Positions 14,211 to 20,761 of a DNA stretch of 50,697 nucleotides are shown piece after piece. The notes below the pieces were generated by a model, which did not search any database, had not been told where the DNA came from, and was given only the letters and a program-made list of their open reading frames with translations. A program made the position numbers and the translations under genes. Position 1 is the stretch's first letter; each line of letters starts with the position of its first letter. Source of the DNA: Planctomycetota bacterium (lineage in GTDB: Bacteria; Planctomycetota; UBA1135; GCA-002686595); the NCBI GenBank assembly GCA_016872715.1, contig VGZD01000011.1, positions 1-50,697 of the forward strand, written 5' to 3'.

Positions 14211-15890
14211 ATGAAGTCGATCACGTTGCTCGTCACGTTCGCGCTCGCCGCCGCGCCCTCCGTCGGCGCAGAGGAGGCCCTCGAGCCGCGCGTTCGCGCG
14301 TTGGAGGCGGAGCTCGCGCGCACTTGGATGCGCTGGGATGCACCGACGGCGCTGCAGGCCGTCGGCGCCGGCGAATTCCAAGCGCTGGCCCAAGCCGAGC
14401 TCGAGCGCCTCCATGGCGCGCACTGGTTCGAGACCCATGTGTTCGTGCGCCAAGCGCTGGGCATGGACCGCGGGCCGAGCGCGGCCGCGGTGCGCGCGGC
14501 CGTGACCCGCGCGGAGCTCGGGGCCTTTCCGGTGTTCTATCGCAGCGACACCCGCGCGCTGGTGATCGACGACTCGCGGCGCGCGGACATCGGCGACGCC
14601 GACTTGGTGCGCGCGCTCGCGTGGGCGGCCCGCGACGCGGCGGGCGGGCTCGCGGCGCTGTTTCCGCAGGGTCGCACGAACGAGAGCGTTCACGTCCGTC
14701 GCGCCCTGCTCGCGGGCGAAGGCGAGCTCGCGTTGCTGGTGCTCGCCGAGCAGCGCGCGGGTCGCGATCCACGGGCGCTCCGCCCTGACAGCCTCGACGA
14801 GCCGCTGCGGTCCGGCACGAGTGACACGCTCCTGCGCGAGCTGCACCGCGTCGGCCGCGATCATGCCCTCGGCCGATTGCGCGACTACGATCTCGAAGGC
14901 GTGCGCGGCCAGCACGCCGAAGCGCCGGCATCGACCGAGCAACTGCTGCACGCGACCAAGCTCTTCAAGGACCGACCGCGAGCCATCGAGCTCCCACACT
15001 GGCCCGCGGAGCTCGGCCTAGAGCTCGTGCGCGAGGACTCGTTCGGCGAGCTCGGGCTCTACGCACTGCTCGTCGACAGCGGAATGGACGGCCCCTCCGC
15101 ACGCATCGCCACCCTCGGCTGGGATGGTGATCGTGTGCAGTTTTGGCGCGACTCGGCCGGTCGACTGGCCATGGTCGCGCGCCTTTCGTTCGACCGCGTC
15201 GAGGACACCGCGCAGTTCGCCACCGAGCTGCAAGCGCGCGCGCTCGGCACCGTCATTCCGCGTGGCTTCGCGATCGACTGGGTGCGCTCCGAGAACGTGT
15301 CGCTCGTGGATGCGTTCGTCAACGGCCTCAACGAACTCAAGCCGGGCCTCAAGGCCAACCGCGAGGATCAGGACTCCACGGTTCTGATCGAAAAGGACCT
15401 CAAGTCGTTGGTCGACCTCCGACCCCGCATCGAGAGCGGCCGCTGGGTCTTGCCGCGCTTCGAGCTGTCGATGCCGGTGCCCGAGGGTTGGATCACCGAC
15501 ACGCTCGGCGGACAGGCGTTTCTCGTCGGACCGCAGATCGAGCGCTTCAAGGACAACATCGGAGTCGTCGCGGTCGAAGGAGACCGCGGCATGACTCTCG
15601 ATGCGTGGCTCGATCGCCAGCGCAACATCTTCTCGAACAAGAAGGGGCTCGTGCTCGACGCCTCCGAGCGCCGCACGCTCGGCAATCGCGACTTCGCGTA
15701 CCTGCGCTACCACGGCAAGATCGACGCGAACGAGCTCGACTGCACGGCGCTGGCCTACATCCTCGATGGCCGTCCCGTGGTCGTCACGATGTCGATCGCC
15801 AAGAGCAACGTACAGTGGCTGCGGCCGCGCGTGGAGAAGTGCTTGCTCGAGCTCAAGGTCGCTGCGCAGCGACCCGCTCCCGTGAAGTGA
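14211..15890 (+). CDS. Exported protein of unknown function
   Basis: A 559-residue protein with a clear signal peptide (MKSITLLVTFALAAAPSVGA, cleavage near A20). The body has no catalytic motif I recognise. Residues 20-240 are helical with charged patches; about 255-380 contains DSGMDGPSARIATLGWDGDRVQFW and resembles a globular alpha/beta region. The last 130 residues (FELSMPVPEGW, DNIGVVAVEGDRGM, RTLGNRDFAYLRYHG, DGRPVVVTMSIAKSN) recall the PsbP/DcrB-like fold of small secreted proteins, a tentative match. Four bases separate it from mnmH, so it may share its promoter with mnmH and lpxA. Probably periplasmic; role unknown. Confidence 0.75.
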   Translation: MKSITLLVTFALAAAPSVGAEEALEPRVRALEAELARTWMRWDAPTALQAVGAGEFQALAQAELERLHGAHWFETHVFVRQALGMDRGPSAAAVRAAVTRAELGAFPVFYRSDTRALVIDDSRRADIGDADLVRALAWAARDAAGGLAALFPQGRTNESVHVRRALLAGEGELALLVLAEQRAGRDPRALRPDSLDEPLRSGTSDTLLRELHRVGRDHALGRLRDYDLEGVRGQHAEAPASTEQLLHATKLFKDRPRAIELPHWPAELGLELVREDSFGELGLYALLVDSGMDGPSARIATLGWDGDRVQFWRDSAGRLAMVARLSFDRVEDTAQFATELQARALGTVIPRGFAIDWVRSENVSLVDAFVNGLNELKPGLKANREDQDSTVLIEKDLKSLVDLRPRIESGRWVLPRFELSMPVPEGWITDTLGGQAFLVGPQIERFKDNIGVVAVEGDRGMTLDAWLDRQRNIFSNKKGLVLDASERRTLGNRDFAYLRYHGKIDANELDCTALAYILDGRPVVVTMSIAKSNVQWLRPRVEKCLLELKVAAQRPAPVK

Positions 15891-15894
15891 AGCC

Positions 15895-17130
15895 ATGGGC
15901 GTAGAGGACGGTGTGCCGACGCTGACGGCGTCGACCGCGCTCGCCACCGAAGGCGCCGTGCTCGTGGACCTGCGCGCGAGCGTCGAATTCGCCGTCGATC
16001 ACGTGGAGGGAGCGCACAACGTGCCCTTGCTCGACGATGACGAGCGCGCGCTCGTGGGGCTCTTGTATCGACGCGAGTCGCGGCAGGCCGCCTTCGAAGC
16101 CGCGCGCGAACGCGTGCGTGCATCCGTCGGTCGTCTCGTCGCGGCCATCGGAGAGCTCGCCGGTTGGACTCCGCCCCGGCGCGACCCCTCGCAGGTGGTG
16201 GACGAGCTCGCTGGCGAGGGAATCGAAGCTCTGGATCGCCGCGTGCGCGCTCGACCGCTCGAGTGTGCGCCCGCGCGCCCCGTGATCCTGTGCTGTTGGC
16301 GGGGCGGCCTGCGCTCGCGCAGCGTGACGGCGCTGCTGCGCGAGTTGGGGCTCGAGCGCGTGGTGGCGATCGAAGGCGGCTACAAGAGCTGCCGCGCGCA
16401 GCTGGTTGCGCGGCTGGAGAGCCTCGAGCTGCCGCGCACGTACGTGCTGCGCGGACTGACCGGCGTCGGCAAGACGCTCGTCCTGCGCGAGCTCGAGCGG
16501 CAACGACCCGGCTGGACGCTCGACCTCGAAGCGGCGGCAGGACACCGCAGCTCGCTGCTCGGCGCCGCGGGGCTCGAGCCCGCGACGCAGCGGCAGTTCG
16601 AGAATCGCATCGCACAGCGGTTCGCGCGCGGCCTCGGAGCGGGCGTGGCGGTGCTCGAAGGCGAGAGCCGCAAGGTCGGCAACGTGATCGTGCCGACCCG
16701 CGTGTGGCGAGCGCTCGAAGCGGGCGTCAGCCTCGAGCTCGTCGCCCCGACAGGGCGCCGCATCGACGTGCTCATCGCGGACTATCTCGCCACGGCCGAC
16801 GGCCGCATCGAACTGCGCGCCAGCCTCTGTGAGCTCGCGCGGCGCATCCGCGCCGACTGGGCCAGCGAGCTCGTGGACCTTCTGGATCGCGGTCGAGAGC
16901 GCGAACTCGTCGCGCTGCTGCTCGAGCGCTGGTACGACCCGCGCTACCGACATTCGCAGCAGGGCCGTCGCGCGCTCGCGAGCTTCGACTCGACGGATCC
17001 GACGCGCTGTGCTCAGGAGCTCGCGCAGTGGATCGAGCGCGATCTCTCGCGCGCGCACGCGCCGCAGCACGATCCCACGGCCCCTGTAGTCTCGGCGCCG
17101 ACGCGCGGGCTAGACTCGCGCGCGACATGA
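15895..17130 (+). CDS. mnmH: tRNA 2-selenouridine synthase (selenophosphate-dependent), MnmH
   Basis: A 411-residue two-domain enzyme that converts 2-thiouridine at the tRNA wobble position to 2-selenouridine through a geranylated intermediate. The rhodanese domain (about 8-170) has LVDLRASVEF, HVEGAHNVPL and the active-site loop CCWRGGLRSRS with C134 at the position of the E. coli catalytic Cys. The ATPase-like domain has the P-loop GLTGVGKT (187-194), followed by GESRKVGNVIVP and WYDPRYRH, both typical of MnmH. It is about 45 residues longer than the E. coli protein, mainly within the rhodanese part. Its presence suggests selenium use (a selD should exist elsewhere). The stop overlaps the lpxA start by ATGA. 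Confidence 0.93.
   Translation: MGVEDGVPTLTASTALATEGAVLVDLRASVEFAVDHVEGAHNVPLLDDDERALVGLLYRRESRQAAFEAARERVRASVGRLVAAIGELAGWTPPRRDPSQVVDELAGEGIEALDRRVRARPLECAPARPVILCCWRGGLRSRSVTALLRELGLERVVAIEGGYKSCRAQLVARLESLELPRTYVLRGLTGVGKTLVLRELERQRPGWTLDLEAAAGHRSSLLGAAGLEPATQRQFENRIAQRFARGLGAGVAVLEGESRKVGNVIVPTRVWRALEAGVSLELVAPTGRRIDVLIADYLATADGRIELRASLCELARRIRADWASELVDLLDRGRERELVALLLERWYDPRYRHSQQGRRALASFDSTDPTRCAQELAQWIERDLSRAHAPQHDPTAPVVSAPTRGLDSRAT
17109..17116 (+). promoter_or_regulatory. Candidate -10 element GCTAGACT for lpxA inside mnmH
   Basis: Lies within the last codons of mnmH and ends ten bases before the lpxA ATG, so lpxA may have its own leaderless promoter as well as read-through from upstream. 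TAGTCT at 17087-17092 is a second possible hexamer. Confidence 0.45.
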
Positions 17131-17960
17131 ACACCGCCGCACTGCCGCGCATCCACTCCACCGCCGTCGTCGATTCCGCCGCCGTTGTGGGAACGGGCGT
17201 CGAGATCGGCCCCTACTGCGTGATCGATGCGGGGGCCGTTCTCGGCGACGGCTGCAGGCTCGGCGCGTTCGTGCGCGTGCACGGCTGCGTCACGATCGGT
17301 GCGAACACGTCGATCCGCGATCACAGCGTGATCGGGGGCGAGCCGCAGGACGTCAAGTACCACGATGAGCGCTCGCGCGTCGTGCTCGGAGCGAACTGCC
17401 GCATCCATGAGCACGTCACCGTGCATCGCGGCACCGGTGCGAACACCGAGACTTGGATCGGCGATGGCGTGATGCTGATGGCGAGCGCTCACGTCGGCCA
17501 CAACTGCCGCATCGATGCCGGAGCGACTCTCGTCAACAGCGCGATGCTCGGTGGTCACGTGCACGTGGGCGAGCGCGCCTTCATCTCGGGCGGCGCCGCG
17601 GTGCACCAGTTCTGCCGCGTCGGACGCCTCACGCTCGTCGGCGGCGTCGCGATGGTGACCAAGGACGCCCCGCCGTTCTCCATCGTCGCGGGCTCGTACC
17701 CGATTCGCTGGCGCTCGCCCAACACGATCGGCCTGCGTCGCGCCGGTTTCACGACGGAGCAGCGCACGTCGGTGCGTCACGCGCTCTCGCGCATCTTCCG
17801 CTCCGGCCAGAGCCCCGCGAACGTCGCGCGCGAGCTCGCGAAGAGCCCGGTGCCCGAGGTGGCGGAGATCGCGCGTTTCGTGCTCGAGTCCAAGCGCGGC
17901 GTGTGCGCCGGACCGGCCGGCGCGCGCGCGGCCGCGGACGACCGGGACGACGCGTTCTAG
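17127..17960 (+). CDS. lpxA: Acyl-[ACP]-UDP-N-acetylglucosamine O-acyltransferase, LpxA
   Basis: A 277-residue left-handed beta-helix acyltransferase that performs the first step of lipid A synthesis in the cytoplasm. Hexapeptide repeats fill residues 8-190 (IHSTAVVDSAAVVGTGVEIG, CVTIGANTSI, ATLVNSAMLGGHVHVGER). Diagnostic are GGEPQDVKYHDE, HEHVTVHRGT and MASAHVGHNCRI, where H125 aligns with the catalytic His of E. coli LpxA. The C-terminal KDAPPFSIVAGSYP and GLRRAGF are also typical. It shows that the organism makes lipid A. No lpxC, lpxD or fabZ is adjacent, unlike the classical cluster; instead it is joined to mnmH. Confidence 0.95.
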   Translation: MNTAALPRIHSTAVVDSAAVVGTGVEIGPYCVIDAGAVLGDGCRLGAFVRVHGCVTIGANTSIRDHSVIGGEPQDVKYHDERSRVVLGANCRIHEHVTVHRGTGANTETWIGDGVMLMASAHVGHNCRIDAGATLVNSAMLGGHVHVGERAFISGGAAVHQFCRVGRLTLVGGVAMVTKDAPPFSIVAGSYPIRWRSPNTIGLRRAGFTTEQRTSVRHALSRIFRSGQSPANVARELAKSPVPEVAEIARFVLESKRGVCAGPAGARAAADDRDDAF

Positions 17961-18054
17961 TGGCGCCGAGGCGGCGCGAGCATCGCCGCCATCACGCCGT
18001 GAGCGCGCAAGCGACCTCGTCCATGGGCTCGACGCACGACTCGTGCGCGCGTCG
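17961..18054. other. Short convergent gap without recognised features
   Basis: Ninety-four bases between the lpxA and radical SAM stop codons. I see no strong hairpin with a T-tract and no small reading frame with support. Confidence 0.4.
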
Positions 18055-19452
18055 TCACGACCCGCGCTCGGCTCGCAAGTTCTTCGCGAGCAGGGCCAGT
18101 CCCTCGCGGGCCTGACGCAGGAGCTCCCCGGTGCTCCCGACGCCGCGCGCACGGCGCCACAGGTACGAAGGCCGCAGGTAGAAACGCCGCACCATGCGTC
18201 GCTTCAAGGCCAACATCGTCGAACGATCGAGTGCGAACGTCGGCAGCTTGGCGTCGGCGCCGCCCTGATCCATCACCAGATCCCGCTCGTCGACGAGGCC
18301 GAGCTCGATCGCGCGGCGACGGAAGGGTGTGCCGAAGCGCGGCACGGCCATGTTGAGGCTCATGAAGTCGAGCTCGAGCTCGAGGGCGAGTTCGAGCGAC
18401 TCGCGCAGGGAAGCCTCCGTCTCCTCGGGCAGACCGATGATGAACGTGCCGACCGTGCGCAGCCCATGGCGACGCGCCCGCGCAAGACCCGCGCGCACGT
18501 CGCCGGGCGCCAAGCGCTTCTCGTAGCTCGCGAGCACTTCCGCGCTCGCGCTCTCGACGCCCATCATCACGGTGTGGCAGCCGGCGCGCCGCATCGCCGC
18601 GAGCAGCTCGTCGTCGGAGCGATCCGGCCGCACGTAGGCCGTCCACGACAGGTCGCCGCGCTGCTCGAGCTCGGCGCACAGCTCGAGCCCACGCGCGCGC
18701 TGCACGCCGAACGTCTGGTCCATGACGAACAGCTCGCGGATGCCGCGCGCGCGGAGCTGGTCGATCTCCTCGAGCACGCTCGGGATCGGACGCGCTGCGT
18801 GACCGAGCGTCGACATGACGCAAAACGTGCAAGGGTAGGGGCAGCCCCAGTCGGTGAGGATCGTCGCGAAGCGCTCGTGGCGCGCGAACGAGAAGCGATA
18901 CGCGCGGGGCGCGAACAGCTCGTGGCGCGGCCGCGGCAGGTCGTACGCGCCGCGCAGCTTGCCCGGCGTGCCGATCGTCTCGACCCGACCATCGCCGTGA
19001 CGCACGGTCGAGCCCCGCACGCTCGCGAGGTCGCGCGCGAGGAGTGCGAGCACGTCGGAGCTGACAAAGTCGCCGAGGGCGGCCTCGAGCCACGGCTCCT
19101 CGACGAGGCGCTCGCGAGCGTTCTCGTGCAGCACGTCGCCGATCGCGAGCACGCGTCGACCGCGCGCGGCCTGTGTCGCTAGAAACGCGCGATCCTCGGG
19201 CCAGGAGACGGAACCGACGAGGCTCACCAGTGCCTGGGGCGCGAAGGCGTCGATCCGCCGCTCGGCCAAGGCGACGTCGAGCCCCTCGGCGATGCAGTCG
19301 AGCACCGCGACCTCGTGCTCCGCCGCCACGCGACCGGAGAGCATCACGAGGTCGATGGGATGGAAAAGGTAGTTCGACTTCGTCGTCTTCGAGCAGAAGT
19401 AATCGCGGATGTAGGTGCGTCGCCCCGGCGGGTTGAGCAGCAGGACGCGCAT
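18055..19452 (-). CDS. Radical SAM protein with cobalamin-binding-like N-terminal domain
   Basis: A 465-residue protein. Residues 1-140 resemble the B12-binding-like domain of this group (LLLNPPGRRTYIRDYF, FHPIDLVMLSGRVAAEHEVA) but lack the DxHxxG cobalamin-ligand motif. The radical SAM core has WGCPYPCTFC with the CxxxCxxC ligands C204, C208 and C211, then GIRELFVMDQTFG, AGCHTVMMGVESAS and the usual TVGTFIIGLPEET. The C-terminal part is basic. Such enzymes often modify lipids or build hopanoids and pigments; the substrate here is unknown. The start ATG overlaps the stop of the upstream GT9 gene by one base, so the two are coupled and possibly act on the same envelope molecule. Confidence 0.87.
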   Translation of the reverse strand: MRVLLLNPPGRRTYIRDYFCSKTTKSNYLFHPIDLVMLSGRVAAEHEVAVLDCIAEGLDVALAERRIDAFAPQALVSLVGSVSWPEDRAFLATQAARGRRVLAIGDVLHENARERLVEEPWLEAALGDFVSSDVLALLARDLASVRGSTVRHGDGRVETIGTPGKLRGAYDLPRPRHELFAPRAYRFSFARHERFATILTDWGCPYPCTFCVMSTLGHAARPIPSVLEEIDQLRARGIRELFVMDQTFGVQRARGLELCAELEQRGDLSWTAYVRPDRSDDELLAAMRRAGCHTVMMGVESASAEVLASYEKRLAPGDVRAGLARARRHGLRTVGTFIIGLPEETEASLRESLELALELELDFMSLNMAVPRFGTPFRRRAIELGLVDERDLVMDQGGADAKLPTFALDRSTMLALKRRMVRRFYLRPSYLWRRARGVGSTGELLRQAREGLALLAKNLRAERGS

Positions 19453-20696
19453 CACTCCCTCCGCGGATCGACGCCGTCCCTGCGGCGATCGTTGCGCGGC
19501 TCGAGGCTCGCCTCGAAGTCCGTGCCGAGCGCGAGGGCGCGCGCGGACTCGTGCACCTCGTCGACCGAGATCGACATGAGGCATTGCGGTTCGCCATAAA
19601 TGCAGCTCGCCACCTTGTTGTCGTGCACGTTGATGCACGGGCTGCAGGCCGGCGGACGGTACAGGGCGCGCGCGCGCAGCCCGAGCGGTCCGTACATCAC
19701 CGGCGTCTCAGGACCGAACAGTCCGAGCGTGGGCGCGCCGATCGCGGCCGCGAGGTGCATCGGGCCGGAGTCGTTGCTGACCACGATGCCGGCGCGCGCG
19801 AACAGCGCCACGAGCTCGCCCAGCGAGAGTTCGCCGGCGAGGTTGACGCAGCGCCGATCGCCGATGCGCTCGCGGATCGTCTCGTTGTACGCGCGCTCCG
19901 CCGACGAACCGATGAGCACCACGGGCCAGCGTTCGCGCGCGAGCCAACGCTTGCCGAGCTCGATGAAGTTCGCCGCCGGCCAGCGGCGCTCGAGCGACAG
20001 CTCGCCCGCATTGGGATTGAGCACGACGAACAGATCGTCCTCGCCGATGCCGTGGCGCTCGAGCAGCGCAGCCGCGCGCGCCTCCTCGTGCTCGTCGAAA
20101 TAGCGGGGTCGCAGCTCGTCGGCCGTGACGTTGTGACCGTTCTCGCCACCGGCGAGCGCACGGAAGTTCCGCGCGACGTGCCAGTAGCGATTGAACATCA
20201 CCGTGTCGGTGTGAAAGCCGCCGCGCCACACGCGCGGGCTCGCGAAACCGTGACGACGCGGCGCTCCACTGAGCAGCGAGACGATCGACGAGAAACGCGT
20301 GAAGAACTCGAAATCGTAGACCGCGTCGAAGCGTTCCGCGCGCAATTCACCGACGAGCCGCGCGATGCGGCGTGCCATGTGCAGCCAGCCCGCGTTGCCG
20401 ACCTCGAGCGTGCGCACGTCGTCGAAGACGCCCAGACCCCGCGCGAACTCGGCGTTGCTCGCGAGCGTCAGCAGCGTGATCTGCGCGAAGGGATGGCGCC
20501 TGCGCAGCGTGGCGATCGCTTGCGTGAGCAACTGCAGGCTGCCCAAGCCCCAAAACTTGATCGCGAGCACGCGCTGCGGCGGCGTCTGGGCCTCGCGCTG
20601 GGGCATCCATCGCAGCGGCTGCAGCAGCGCGCATGCTGCCATGCCGAGCGCTTGGTCCGCCCGTTGGAGGCTCTTCATGCGGATCTGCGACGCCAC
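19452..20696 (-). CDS. Family 9 glycosyltransferase (heptosyltransferase-like)
   Basis: A 414-residue GT-B enzyme. The N-terminal half begins with VLAIKFWGLGSLQLLTQA; the C-terminal half has VVLNPNAGE, WPVVLIGSSAE and the nucleotide-sugar region IVVSNDSGPMHLAAAIGAPT followed by GLFGPE, the conserved GT9 signature. A Cys-rich loop (CSPCINVHDNKVASCIYGEP) follows, as in other GT9 proteins. It probably adds a heptose or similar sugar to an LPS-like core in the cytoplasm. GTG 20696 is chosen because GCTATACT ends seven bases upstream. It heads a two-gene operon with the radical SAM gene. Confidence 0.9.
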   Translation of the reverse strand: MASQIRMKSLQRADQALGMAACALLQPLRWMPQREAQTPPQRVLAIKFWGLGSLQLLTQAIATLRRRHPFAQITLLTLASNAEFARGLGVFDDVRTLEVGNAGWLHMARRIARLVGELRAERFDAVYDFEFFTRFSSIVSLLSGAPRRHGFASPRVWRGGFHTDTVMFNRYWHVARNFRALAGGENGHNVTADELRPRYFDEHEEARAAALLERHGIGEDDLFVVLNPNAGELSLERRWPAANFIELGKRWLARERWPVVLIGSSAERAYNETIRERIGDRRCVNLAGELSLGELVALFARAGIVVSNDSGPMHLAAAIGAPTLGLFGPETPVMYGPLGLRARALYRPPACSPCINVHDNKVASCIYGEPQCLMSISVDEVHESARALALGTDFEASLEPRNDRRRDGVDPRRE

Positions 20697-20703
20697 GCGA
20701 GGG

Positions 20704-20711
20704 AGTATAGC
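20704..20711 (-). promoter_or_regulatory. Candidate -10 element GCTATACT for the GT9 gene
   Basis: On the minus strand GCTATACT is followed by CCCTCGC and GTG. It is the closest of the set to the bacterial consensus TATAAT. It pairs with the opposite promoter at 20744 in a 65-base divergent region. Confidence 0.6.
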
Positions 20712-20743
20712 CCGACGCTCGCGTGGCCGCGAGCGGCCGCGCT

Positions 20744-20751
20744 GCTACCCT
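20744..20751 (+). promoter_or_regulatory. Candidate -10 element GCTACCCT for the spermidine-synthase-like gene
   Basis: Ends ten bases before ATG 20762 and supports this start over the in-frame position 20723. Confidence 0.55.
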
Positions 20752-20761
20752 GCGCAACGCA

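Noticed and set aside
18055-19452. Radical SAM gene considered as a peptide-modifying (RiPP) enzyme
   Set aside because: No precursor peptide or SPASM-type Cys cluster nearby; the N-terminal domain is cobalamin-type and the partner is a GT9.
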